64,000 bases of DNA from Maricurvus nonylphenolicus (GTDB lineage Bacteria; Pseudomonadota; Gammaproteobacteria; Pseudomonadales; Cellvibrionaceae): assembly GCF_042854845.1 (NCBI RefSeq), contig NZ_AP031498.1:4898001-4962000 (forward strand), in the 5' to 3' direction. This document shows positions 35,672 to 44,148 of this stretch, piece after piece. The notes under the pieces are model-generated. The model had not been told where the DNA came from, made no database searches, and was given only the letters and a program-made list of their open reading frames with translations. Every line of letters begins with the position of its first letter. Within the stretch, counting starts at the first letter, position 1. A program made the translations under genes and the position numbers.

Positions 35672-36757
35672 TCACGGATTACAGCCAGCTTCACGAAATT
35701 CACCCGGGGTTTGCTGGCTCCACTTTTTAAAGGCACGCTGAAAACTGGTGACATCGGAATAGGCTAACAGATAGGCGATTTCCTGGATGGATAATTCGGT
35801 TTGCAGTAAACATTCCGAAGCCATCCCCATACGTATTTCGTTGCTGATTTCCTTGAAAGTAGTTCCCTCTTCACCCAAGCGCCGCCGCAGGGTGCGATAA
35901 CTCATATTCAGTTGCTTGGCGACTAGCTCCGGATTTTGAAGTCGGCTAGGCTGCTGTACAAGCAAGCGGCGCACCTGCTCTACCAAGCCGCTCTGCTGCT
36001 TTAAGTGTTTGAGAACCGCCTGACATTGTTGCTCGTAAAAATCCGCCTGAACAGATCCTGCTGCACTAAAATTCATGCGCATATTCAAATATTCTGCCGG
36101 AAAATAAATTTTATTTTCAGGCTGCTCATAGAAAATAGGGCAGTGTAATGCCTCTTCATACAGCTCGGCATAATCTGGTCGGGCGTAAGTCACATCAACG
36201 CGAGAAAAGTGTACCTGCTTGCCTTCCATATTTATGTTTGTCGCATTACTGACCCACTCACCCAGCGCCACCTCGGTACAATAACGATAGAGTTTACCCG
36301 GTGGCTGGTGACAACGAATATTGATGCTCATCATTTCCTCGTCTACGTCAAAGGTTTCCTCATACAATGAATCTGCGCCCGTGATCGACTGATAGCGAAA
36401 AAACATCTGCAGCCCCTGCAACAGGGTCTCACAGGACAGGGTGGCATAACCCAAAACACCGAAATCGAGCAGTGAATTTTTGCGCCCAACTTTTAACCCA
36501 AGTGCCGGGATATCAATATTGTTTAAGCAGCGCTCCAGTAGGGCATCATAGCTTTTTTTTGATATAGCGTCGTTGGGGTCAACCAGTTGCGGCAGACTTA
36601 TACTGGCCTCTTCCAAATAAGGGCCCGCATCCTTACCATGCTCCAGCATAACTTCCATAAGGCGGGAAAGATAAACCAATGGAATACTATCGGGCTGACT
36701 GATAACCCCTGCACTAGTTCTGAAGTTTTGCATTCTCGATACCCGCACGACTGTCAT
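35672..36757 (-). CDS. AraC-family transcriptional regulator 2
   Basis: A regulator of up to 361 residues with an arabinose-binding-like N-terminal domain and C-terminal AraC helix-turn-helix pair (MSYRTLRRRLGEEGTTFKEI, then IAYLLAYSDVTSFQRAFKKW). It is the natural candidate to bind the TGGCC-N16-TGGCC sites in front of MFS, decarboxylase and receptor genes, all within 6 kb. The ATG at 36757 lies inside a 28-base inverted repeat and has a badly spaced ribosome site; the ATG at 36733 (353 residues) is an equally good start and would place that repeat in the promoter. Confidence 0.91.
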   Translation of the reverse strand: MTVVRVSRMQNFRTSAGVISQPDSIPLVYLSRLMEVMLEHGKDAGPYLEEASISLPQLVDPNDAISKKSYDALLERCLNNIDIPALGLKVGRKNSLLDFGVLGYATLSCETLLQGLQMFFRYQSITGADSLYEETFDVDEEMMSINIRCHQPPGKLYRYCTEVALGEWVSNATNINMEGKQVHFSRVDVTYARPDYAELYEEALHCPIFYEQPENKIYFPAEYLNMRMNFSAAGSVQADFYEQQCQAVLKHLKQQSGLVEQVRRLLVQQPSRLQNPELVAKQLNMSYRTLRRRLGEEGTTFKEISNEIRMGMASECLLQTELSIQEIAYLLAYSDVTSFQRAFKKWSQQTPGEFREAGCNP

Positions 36758-36777
36758 TCCTGGCCAAGAATGACAGT
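36750..36777. promoter_or_regulatory. Inverted repeat over the AraC 2 start
   Basis: ACTGTCATTC (36750-36759) and GAATGACAGT (36768-36777) are perfect 10-bp arms around CTGGCCAA. The centre carries one TGGCC word like the regulon half-site. It may be an autoregulatory operator or an mRNA hairpin covering the start. Confidence 0.55.
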
Positions 36778-36867
36778 AGCACAGTTAGGCAGACGGGAAA
36801 ACCTGAACGCCTCCCTGGTAAAGGCTATCTATTGTGACGGCTGCAGCTACATGATCTTACAGATTTG

Positions 36868-37266
36868 TTATATAAACTGGTTAATAATCGTAAGTGCTAC
36901 TACTGCCAGGGAGATGGTCCCCATAAAGTCCCCCATACTGGCCCGAGGCGCTTTGTACATATCATTGGCGTACTCATAGGCAATATCGATAACCCCGAGA
37001 AATAACATCATGCCACCGGCAACCAGCGATAGTCGCTCACCCAACGGGTTACCTATCCACAATAAAGCCGCGGAAGCAAACAACAGCACCACGATAATCG
37101 CATCAGGCCAAACAAATGACTTTTCATGCAGCAGGTAGCCCTCCGGCATATGCGAAAAATCTTTATCCTTTAGGGTTGAGAAAAAGTTGATCCAGAAGTA
37201 GGCGATAAAACTACCGTAGAATAGCTCCAGTCCAATCACAACATTTAAGGGTATAAAATCAAACAT
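36868..37266 (-). CDS. Hypothetical four-helix membrane protein
   Basis: A 132-residue protein with four hydrophobic segments at about 4-29, 53-71, 80-97 and 110-131. I recognise no family. It lies 98 bases downstream of the PLP decarboxylase on the same strand and 110 bases before AraC 2's possible starts, so it may be the second gene of the decarboxylase transcript or have its own promoter. No charged catalytic cluster is evident. Confidence 0.7.
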   Translation of the reverse strand: MFDFIPLNVVIGLELFYGSFIAYFWINFFSTLKDKDFSHMPEGYLLHEKSFVWPDAIIVVLLFASAALLWIGNPLGERLSLVAGGMMLFLGVIDIAYEYANDMYKAPRASMGDFMGTISLAVVALTIINQFI

Positions 37267-37308
37267 ACTTATTCCAAATAACTAGCGGATCGTAAACCTC
37301 TCGCCTAT

Positions 37309-37330
37309 AACCTCGGGCTAAGCCGAGGTT
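37309..37330 (-). terminator. Possible terminator hairpin after the decarboxylase
   Basis: AACCTCGG (37309-37316) pairs with CCGAGGTT (37323-37330) around 6 bases. It sits 34 bases after the decarboxylase stop. No T-run follows on the minus strand, so it may only attenuate transcription into the membrane-protein gene. Confidence 0.4.
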
Positions 37331-37363
37331 TGCTATCGGTGTTATCAATACAGCCTCAACGAG

Positions 37364-38905
37364 TTAGCATTCTGTTTCACTCTCAAATCGCGCTGGAACC
37401 AAATCACGCTTGAAGACATCTTCGTAGGTTTCCCGACGTTTGATCACTTCGGCATGCTTTCCGTTAACCAGCACAGTGGCCGGACGAGGCATGGCATTAA
37501 AATTACTGGCAGAAGAGTCCTGATAGGCACCGGTGTCTAAAAAGGCCACCACATCACCACTTTCCACACTGGCAGGTAATTTGGCATTGCTGATAATGCG
37601 ATCTGTATTACAACTGCATCCCACCAGATCAGCTGTCATCACCTGGTCCGGACTTAAATTATCGATGGGCTTGTCAGCCAGCATATAGCGGAAACGGGAA
37701 TGCTCCGCGACACTGTCATTCAGGAAAGAATCCGTCGTATCGGTATTCACCCAGTTAAGCTTGAGTGGTTTGGTTTGGCGTTTAATAAAAGTAACCTTGC
37801 TTAGATGTAAGCCTGCCCCGCCATAAAGCCCACGGCCCGGCTCAATTTCCAATTTTTTACCCTGCGGGTTTAAACCATTCTTGATCAGTTCAGTTCGCAG
37901 GGTGTCGGTAACGACCTGGGCGTATTCATCAATGGTTGGCGCCAGGTCGGCAAGTGGATCTGTACCAACGGGGTCAGTTGATCGGTCTAGGTTCATCATG
38001 CTTTCAACCACTTTGTTGCGAGCATCAAACAGGCCACCAATCTTTACTCCGGCTTGCAATACGCGCGTGGTAAACCAGGCCGAGCGATCCACTTCACGGG
38101 CCGTTGGATCGCGAGGCGGTGGAAAGCCCCCACCCAAATCAATCTCCTGCGGCTCCCAACCTTCCCACTCACGCTTGAGCTGACCTAACGCACAGGCCAA
38201 GCCTTCCATTGTGCCTTTCCAGAACTCCAGATTACGTGAATGGCGCCCCTGGTGGATATGGATACCGACAAAATCTACATGCTCAGATGCCAACACTTTT
38301 TTACCCAAAGGAATCACATCTTCCATCGGCATGCCGCTTTTATACACTTGCGTCGCCACTTCGGTGGGAACGGTTTCTACCAGAAAATCTGTGGGTGCTG
38401 TCAGGGCCGGGTATTCTGGGCGCAGGCGGATACGAACGACTGCCTTTTTGCCCAAGGACTTGGCAACTTCTTCAATCAGTGGAAATTCGCTGGCATCGTC
38501 CATGGTGATCTTCACCCCATGTTCAATTGCGGTTTTCAATATATTATTACTAAAACCCACTTTGCTATTACCGTTGAGAGAGGTTTTAGCAGGATCAACC
38601 CCGGCCTTCAGTGCTGCCCACAACTCCCCCTCACTAAACAGATCACAGCCGCATCCCTCTTCGGTAAGAATGTAACGCAAAGCCAAGGTATAGTTTGCCT
38701 TAATTGCGGGTAAAATATTTACCTCGCCTTCAGGCCAGCGATCACCAAATGCGCGCTGAAAGCCACGCGCATTTTCTCGCAGCTGGCTTTCAGAAATCAC
38801 GTACAGCGGGGTTCCAAACTTTTCAGCAAGTTCGCTGGCTACGCAGTCCTCTATCTTTAATTGGCCATTATTAATCGACAAACTGTGATCTATCTGTTTA
38901 TTCAT
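37364..38905 (-). CDS. PLP-dependent decarboxylase, diaminopimelate/ornithine fold type III
   Basis: A 513-residue relative of diaminopimelate decarboxylase (LysA), about 90 residues longer than that enzyme. The PLP lysine is K69 in PAIKANY; HIHQGRHS, the phosphate-binding DLGGGFP, EPGRGLYGGAG and C-terminal DTGAYQDSSASNF motifs follow. It has insertions in the middle (VDRSAWFTTRVLQAG region). The substrate is unlikely to be simple diaminopimelate, because it is controlled together with a TonB receptor and MFS transporter by the same operator type. The ATG at 38905 has an AGGAG site 5 bases upstream. Confidence 0.87.
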   Translation of the reverse strand: MNKQIDHSLSINNGQLKIEDCVASELAEKFGTPLYVISESQLRENARGFQRAFGDRWPEGEVNILPAIKANYTLALRYILTEEGCGCDLFSEGELWAALKAGVDPAKTSLNGNSKVGFSNNILKTAIEHGVKITMDDASEFPLIEEVAKSLGKKAVVRIRLRPEYPALTAPTDFLVETVPTEVATQVYKSGMPMEDVIPLGKKVLASEHVDFVGIHIHQGRHSRNLEFWKGTMEGLACALGQLKREWEGWEPQEIDLGGGFPPPRDPTAREVDRSAWFTTRVLQAGVKIGGLFDARNKVVESMMNLDRSTDPVGTDPLADLAPTIDEYAQVVTDTLRTELIKNGLNPQGKKLEIEPGRGLYGGAGLHLSKVTFIKRQTKPLKLNWVNTDTTDSFLNDSVAEHSRFRYMLADKPIDNLSPDQVMTADLVGCSCNTDRIISNAKLPASVESGDVVAFLDTGAYQDSSASNFNAMPRPATVLVNGKHAEVIKRRETYEDVFKRDLVPARFESETEC

Positions 38906-39010
38906 TTCGACTCCTAACACATCTCGTGATAACGAATATCGGATTTATCTGCAGGGAAGCGGCTATCCCGCAATGTTAAGACCTAGGTTACGGCCAGAAC
39001 GGCTATTCAG

Positions 39011-39048
39011 CTATAACGCTTCTGGCCCGATCATTGATCTTTTTGGCC
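39011..39048 (-). promoter_or_regulatory. AraC-type promoter of the PLP decarboxylase (TGGCC-N16-TGGCC)
   Basis: TGGCC at 39023-39027 and 39044-39048, exactly 21 bp apart. Reading the minus strand, GGCCAGAAGCG leads into a TTATAG -10-like box (39012-39017). About 18 of 20 bases around the proximal half-site and -10 match the MFS promoter at 35602. The ATG is about 100 bases downstream. Confidence 0.74.
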
Positions 39049-39084
39049 AACGTACGACGTAAGCTAGCCCCCAGTAAAAACTAT

Positions 39085-39106
39085 AAAAAAGCCGGGCAAG
39101 CCCGGC
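39085..39106 (-). terminator. Rho-independent terminator of the TonB receptor
   Basis: GCCGGGC-AA-GCCCGGC (39091-39106) forms a strong 7-bp GC stem, followed on the minus strand by six Ts (39085-39090). It lies 30 bases after the receptor's stop codon. Confidence 0.88.
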
Positions 39107-39135
39107 ATAAAACTCACAGGGAGAGATTGGAGGTA

Positions 39136-41406
39136 TTAGAAGTAGAGATTAAACTCAGCCCTCACCAGGCGTGGCATGCCGCGGTTCATTTGCTGGCCGG
39201 CACCCAGCCCAATATCCTGGCGGTAGACGGCGTATTCTTCGTCGGTAAGATTATCCACCCCCAGAGCCAGATCCCACGCTTCACCGTCCGGAATAAAGGT
39301 CACCTTGGCGCTGGTCAAACCATAGTCTCCTTCAGCTTGTGTATTGGGAACATCAAAGTAAAAATCATCCTGCCAGTTATACATGGCAAACCAATTCAGA
39401 GTACCTGCGCCAATAGCCATCTCGTAGTTTGCACTGACAGAAAATGTGTTTTCCGGAGCATAGGTCAACACCTTGCCTTTCAGATCGACGGGATTACCCG
39501 ATACATCTGTGGTTTCGCCCTCCTGGAAATCTGCATCCAGATAGGTGTAATTGGCCATCAAGGTAAGTCCCTGCACCGGCATATAGGTTAATTCCAGCTC
39601 CAGGCCTTGCGTTTCTGCCGCTGCGGCATTGGAAATAACGACGCTACCGAGACTCTCTTTTTGAATCTGCAGATCTTCATAATCGTTAAAGTAAGCAGAA
39701 GCATTGAACTGCATACGTCCATCCAACAGGGTAGACTTTAAGCCAAGCTCATAGGCGGTATTGGTTTCCGGCTCGAAACTGGCAACCGACGTCGCCAAGG
39801 TATTAGCGCCTGTCGGGTCGATGGCTGTGGCATTAAAGCCGCCGCCCTTGTAACCCTTGGAGACACTGGCAAACAACATAACGTCTTCACTCAATGCGTA
39901 ATCAACGATAAGACGCGGCGTGACCTCACTCCATGTCTCGCTGCTGCAAACCTCACCGTTAGTCGGGGCCGGGATAAAACCAGCGTCTGTCTCAAGACTA
40001 TTGGTACACCAGTCTTTCTTATCCTGAGACCAACGCAGACCCGCGGTCACTGACCACTCCTCATTGATCATCCACTTCGCATCACCGTAAACACCAAGTG
40101 ACCGAGTCTCTCCATCATAAGCACTATGATCACGGGCCATCACATCCGTACCAAAACCCGCCAGGTACGTGCCTGTGGTGTCCCGCAAGTAGACGGTGGT
40201 TTCAGAGCTGACATCTTCACTGAAATAGCTGGCACCAACAAACCAATCGAGACTGTCCGTGCTGCCATTTAAACGAAATTCCTGGGAGATACTTCTTTGC
40301 TTTGTCGGTGTCAAATCCAACTCAATGGTTACGCCACCGGTGCCAAGTGTATAAGGGAACATTGGATCAAATGCAGGGCCTCCAGCTGCTGCCGCTGCCA
40401 TAGCTTGGCCTGCCGCCAGAATGTAATCGACAGTGGCATCGGCAGTACCGCCGTCCAAATCCTGGTTATAGGTATTTGTAAAACTGCGGGTATCGGTAAT
40501 AGAAGTTAACGTCAGATCATCATTCAGATCCCAGGTTAGGCGTAAGTTAACACCGTCAGTTCGATTGGTTTCACGCTCTTTGGTATTCAGCGCAACCTTA
40601 TCCGGAAATTCTTCGCCAGGCTCCTCTGATGATAACGAAGGATTGTAGGCACCGTGCATATTGGTGTCGGCCTCGCTGTAGCTCAGCGTCAACAGCGCCT
40701 CCAGATCATCAGCGGGGGTCCACAGTGCCATAAGGCGAACACTGTCGTTATCACTGAAACCTTCTTCATCAACGGTGACATTGTCCCAGACACCCTCAAG
40801 CCGTGACCCATGGTAGGCCGCGCGCAGGGCAAGCTGTTCACTGACTTCCAAATTGGCCACAACATCGTATTCACGCTGGCCTTCATTACCCAGGCTCACA
40901 CCGAGCTTATAGTTAGTGTCAAACTCAGGCTTATTGGAAACTATACTGATCGCCCCGACTGAGGCATTGCGGCCAAACAGTGTCCCTTGCGGGCCCTTGA
41001 CCACCTCGATGCGGTCGATATCAAAGAAGGCTCCGGTGGCCAAACCGTTGCGACCTATATAAGCATCGTCAAAAAATACGCCGACACTGGGCTCGGAACC
41101 CACGCTCCAGTCATTGGTACTGATGCCGCGAATGGCCCAGGTATTGGTCGCAATGCCGTAGGTCGAACCCGTCAGGCCGGGAATCATAGGGATAATGTCG
41201 GTCAGGGTATCCACCCCGGTATTGGTCACCATGTCCTCATTAAACGCCGAAATAGCGACAGGTACTTCCTGGGCGCTCTCCGCACGCTTTTGGGCGGTAA
41301 CGACAATCTCTTCAATGCCGAAACTTTCAGCATTCGCAACAGGTGATAGAAGAACGGCAGCAGACACTGCAGCCACTTCACGGGCAAGCTGTTTCTTTGA
41401 AAACAT
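39136..41406 (-). CDS. TonB-dependent receptor
   Basis: A complete 756-residue outer-membrane receptor. Signal peptide MFSKKQLAREVAAVSAAVLL with cleavage near VANA; then the TonB box/plug start IEEIVVTAQKRAESAQEVP, plug signature VKGPQGTLFGRNAS and a 22-strand barrel ending LVRAEFNLYF with the terminal phenylalanine. It belongs to the large group of receptors found beside catabolic genes for hydrophobic compounds rather than the classic siderophore group, though this cannot be settled here. A GAGGAG site is 6 bases before the ATG at 41406. Its promoter carries the shared TGGCC operator. Confidence 0.94.
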   Translation of the reverse strand: MFSKKQLAREVAAVSAAVLLSPVANAESFGIEEIVVTAQKRAESAQEVPVAISAFNEDMVTNTGVDTLTDIIPMIPGLTGSTYGIATNTWAIRGISTNDWSVGSEPSVGVFFDDAYIGRNGLATGAFFDIDRIEVVKGPQGTLFGRNASVGAISIVSNKPEFDTNYKLGVSLGNEGQREYDVVANLEVSEQLALRAAYHGSRLEGVWDNVTVDEEGFSDNDSVRLMALWTPADDLEALLTLSYSEADTNMHGAYNPSLSSEEPGEEFPDKVALNTKERETNRTDGVNLRLTWDLNDDLTLTSITDTRSFTNTYNQDLDGGTADATVDYILAAGQAMAAAAAGGPAFDPMFPYTLGTGGVTIELDLTPTKQRSISQEFRLNGSTDSLDWFVGASYFSEDVSSETTVYLRDTTGTYLAGFGTDVMARDHSAYDGETRSLGVYGDAKWMINEEWSVTAGLRWSQDKKDWCTNSLETDAGFIPAPTNGEVCSSETWSEVTPRLIVDYALSEDVMLFASVSKGYKGGGFNATAIDPTGANTLATSVASFEPETNTAYELGLKSTLLDGRMQFNASAYFNDYEDLQIQKESLGSVVISNAAAAETQGLELELTYMPVQGLTLMANYTYLDADFQEGETTDVSGNPVDLKGKVLTYAPENTFSVSANYEMAIGAGTLNWFAMYNWQDDFYFDVPNTQAEGDYGLTSAKVTFIPDGEAWDLALGVDNLTDEEYAVYRQDIGLGAGQQMNRGMPRLVRAEFNLYF

Positions 41407-41520
41407 CACTCTCTCCTCTATAGGGATCTATTGTTATAACGGGGCGCTCTCAAAGTACCGGTACGACATCAGTACCCATATCGCCCTCTCCTATAGCATC
41501 ACGAATTTTAGAGCGTTCGA

Positions 41521-41558
41521 CATTAACCACTCTGGCCAGAGGATTAACATTATTGGCC
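41521..41558 (-). promoter_or_regulatory. AraC-type promoter of the TonB receptor (TGGCC-N16-TGGCC)
   Basis: TGGCC at 41533-41537 and 41554-41558, 21 bp apart, as at 35602 and 39011. The minus strand then reads GGCCAGAGTGG and a TTAATG -10-like box (41521-41526) at the same distance. The receptor ATG is about 110 bases downstream. Two more TGGCC words at 41625 and 41651 have different spacing and lie before the divergent alcohol dehydrogenase. Confidence 0.68.
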
Positions 41559-41672
41559 ACAGTAGATGCACACATGACCTCCATTAAAATTGGGAGTAAG
41601 GGATTGAAATCAGATTAAAAGAATTGGCCTGTCAGACAGATCTGCTAGACTGGCCAAAAACGAGGCCACACT

Positions 41673-42833
41673 ATGACAAGTACCATCGTATTACCCAAAG
41701 TAATGGAAGTCGGTGCCGGAGCCATTAATAAACTCGCAGATACCCTTCACAATCTGGGCTATACAACGCCCTGCATTATCACCGACCCCATGATGCAACA
41801 ACTGGGTTATGTTGATCGCATCAGTGGCCTTTTATCATCAGCAGGCATAGAAGCTGGTGTTTTCGCAGACTGTATTCCGGAGCCCACCGATAGCTCAATT
41901 CGAGCGGCAGTAGAACTCGTTGTCGACGGTAATTTTGACAGCCTGATTGCACTGGGTGGAGGCAGCGCAATTGATAGCGCCAAGGCCATTGGGATTTTAG
42001 CGAAACACGGCGGCGATATGCGAGAATACAAGGTGCCCAATCAGGTAACCGCAGCCGGCATTCCCGTCATTGCCATTCCTACAACTGCCGGCACCGGCTC
42101 AGAAGCTACCCGGGCAACGATTATTACCGATGCCGCCAGCGATGAAAAAATGTTGTGCATGGGTATCGGCTTAATGCCTATTGCCGCCATCATTGATTAC
42201 GAACTCACCTTAAGTCTGCCTCCACGAGTGACAGCCGATACCGGCATAGATGCGTTGACCCATGCCATCGAAGCCTATGTCAGCCGAAAAGCCAATCCGT
42301 TTAGTGATCAGCAAGCGATAGCCGCGATTAAATTATTAGCCCCTAATCTGCGTACCGCATTTAACGAACCGGAGAATCGACCCGCACGAGAAGCCATGAT
42401 GCTAGGCGCCACATTGGCCGGCATTGCCTTTTCCAATGCCTCCGTTGCCTTGGTACACGGCATGAGTCGACCAATCGGCGCCCACTTCCATGTACCGCAT
42501 GGATTAAGCAATGCCATGCTGTTACCCGCCGTGACCGAGTACTCTATTCCCGGTGCTCCGGAACGTTATGCTGATTGTGCGCGTTTGATGGGAGTAGCCG
42601 ATGTTCAAGATGATACTGAAACGGCCAACCGCAAGTTGTTAATCGAATTGCAGGCTTTGAATAAGGAGTTGCAGGTGCCAACCCTCAGCGAGTTCGGTGC
42701 AGACAAAGACAAATTCTTTACCAATCTCCAACTGATGGCAGAGCAGGCACTTGCGTCAGGCTCACCCGGTAATAACCCTCGGGTGCCCAGCGCTGAAGAT
42801 GTGATTGAGCTTTATACACAGGTGTGGGGCTAA
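41673..42833 (+). CDS. Iron-containing alcohol dehydrogenase
   Basis: A 386-residue iron-type dehydrogenase: LGGGSAIDSAKA around 94-105, TTAGTGSEATRATI, GIDALTHAIEAYVS and VPHGLSNAMLLP carry the NAD loop and metal ligands. It is only distantly like the one at 25598, so the two are not a recent duplicate. It is divergent from the TonB receptor. A GAGG ribosome site lies 7 bases before the ATG. The stop codon lies in the loop of a small TGGGGC-TAAC-GCCCCA hairpin (42825-42840), which may end the transcript. Confidence 0.93.
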   Translation: MTSTIVLPKVMEVGAGAINKLADTLHNLGYTTPCIITDPMMQQLGYVDRISGLLSSAGIEAGVFADCIPEPTDSSIRAAVELVVDGNFDSLIALGGGSAIDSAKAIGILAKHGGDMREYKVPNQVTAAGIPVIAIPTTAGTGSEATRATIITDAASDEKMLCMGIGLMPIAAIIDYELTLSLPPRVTADTGIDALTHAIEAYVSRKANPFSDQQAIAAIKLLAPNLRTAFNEPENRPAREAMMLGATLAGIAFSNASVALVHGMSRPIGAHFHVPHGLSNAMLLPAVTEYSIPGAPERYADCARLMGVADVQDDTETANRKLLIELQALNKELQVPTLSEFGADKDKFFTNLQLMAEQALASGSPGNNPRVPSAEDVIELYTQVWG

Positions 42834-42950
42834 CGCCCCATAAACTCTAGCCGTAAATCCTGATCTACTGCTAGGTATGGCATTCCAGTTTTGAGTGTAG
42901 TATGAATCGTCGAAGCAACTGTGATGCTTTAGCTTTGCTTGCTCATTCCC

Positions 42951-43499
42951 TTAAATCTCAAGAATCCCATAAGACAAGCGATAACAGCCATTATCTCCAG
43001 CATCAAACTCTATTTCATTAGATTTAGAAATATTCAACGCATATGTAAGAGGGTTAATCTCCTCTCTAAAGTCACCTTTATAAACAGACACTGAAGAGTT
43101 TTGGTGAAAAGCAGCCAACCCGATTGGGTCATGGGGATCCAATAGAATAGGAGCATCTTCCTCATACACCATGAAGCAAAATGTAGCCTTATTAGAATCA
43201 CAAGTTAAAGGGATACTGAGGTTCATGCTGAAAACTTCACCTTCTTCGCTGAACTCATTACCAAGGTGAATAATCCCATCAATAACAATAGAGTCATTAT
43301 CCTCAAATAGCCAAAATCCTAGAATAACTACCTCATCCTTTGAAGCCTCATTCTTTCTAACACAAGAAAGGCTTTTTAATTGCAGACTAACATCTTTACT
43401 CTCATGAACGGCCCTAGATGCCGAAGAGATAACAGGAGTAGAAATAAATTTTCTAGGATTTACCAACCACTTCTCTATTCGATTTTTCAACTCACTCAT
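42951..43499 (-). CDS. Hypothetical protein, last gene of the PspA-flotillin-ATPase operon
   Basis: A 182-residue protein with no recognised domain. The sequence looks mainly beta (KDEVVILGFWLFEDNDSIVIDG, given here as VILGFWLFEDND; NKATFCFMVYEEDAPILLD), so a small sandwich or barrel is likely. An AAGGG ribosome site precedes the ATG. It lies 49 bases after the transglutaminase-like gene. Codon choice here is visibly more A/T-rich than in the ATPase and flotillin genes upstream. No signal peptide or membrane segment. Confidence 0.65.
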   Translation of the reverse strand: MSELKNRIEKWLVNPRKFISTPVISSASRAVHESKDVSLQLKSLSCVRKNEASKDEVVILGFWLFEDNDSIVIDGIIHLGNEFSEEGEVFSMNLSIPLTCDSNKATFCFMVYEEDAPILLDPHDPIGLAAFHQNSSVSVYKGDFREEINPLTYALNISKSNEIEFDAGDNGCYRLSYGILEI

Positions 43500-43548
43500 T
43501 GATCACCCTTTAATCACACTAAAAATTCTGAATGGCACTCAATCCAGC

Positions 43549-44139
43549 CTAAAGATTGCTTAGCCCCTGCTTGAAGATATAGGTTTTGAAATCCAGATCA
43601 ACACTGTATTCGGGAATATATTCTAGATAATGCTCTTCAAAGGCCAAGATCATTTCCTCTTGGCCATGACCTGTTGCCTCAAAAATGTATTTACGTCCTT
43701 CATGTTCATAGACTAGCCAGGCATGACCTTCCAAATGGTTTTCGTGATCAGATTCTAAATAGCCAACAACAAATTCTGCTTTTACTCCCAAAAGAGCCAT
43801 CTTTCTCCAAGCCCAGAGAGCCTGATCTTCGCAATCGCCCTTTCGGGTATGCTCAAGGGTTACGGGGTGCTGCCAAAAGTCTTCCTGATTAAATAAGTCA
43901 CGATCTAAAATATACTCACAACCACTTAACCAATGGCATATCTCTTCCAGAGAATTCACCGTGACGCTACTTTCACCTTCGAAGTACCAGTCCCAACTAT
44001 TGTCATTGCCGTTACCAAAACAGTTACGGCTTATATAGAGCTCCCTTCTATCCCAAGCGTGCTCCAGAATTAGAGCATCATCTGGATACTTTTCCTGTAA
44101 ATAGGGGCGAGCCATTTCCTTTAAGACATTTATGACCAT
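43549..44139 (-). CDS. Transglutaminase-like (papain-fold) protein
   Basis: A 196-residue protein with a transglutaminase-type triad layout: C103 in TRKGDCEDQALWAW, H139 in EGHAWLVYE and E154 in YIFEATG. The spacing and the aromatic residue after the cysteine region fit bacterial transglutaminase-like cysteine peptidases. It could cut or crosslink proteins at the membrane in this operon's context, but no substrate can be named. It starts 9 bases after the preceding gene, so translation is likely coupled. No signal peptide, so it is cytoplasmic. Confidence 0.75.
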   Translation of the reverse strand: MVINVLKEMARPYLQEKYPDDALILEHAWDRRELYISRNCFGNGNDNSWDWYFEGESSVTVNSLEEICHWLSGCEYILDRDLFNQEDFWQHPVTLEHTRKGDCEDQALWAWRKMALLGVKAEFVVGYLESDHENHLEGHAWLVYEHEGRKYIFEATGHGQEEMILAFEEHYLEYIPEYSVDLDFKTYIFKQGLSNL

Positions 44140-44148
44140 AACAAGAAG

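Noticed and set aside
42825..42840. Hairpin over the stop codon of the alcohol dehydrogenase as a definite terminator
   Set aside because: The stem is only 6 bp and no T-run follows; mentioned in the gene entry only.
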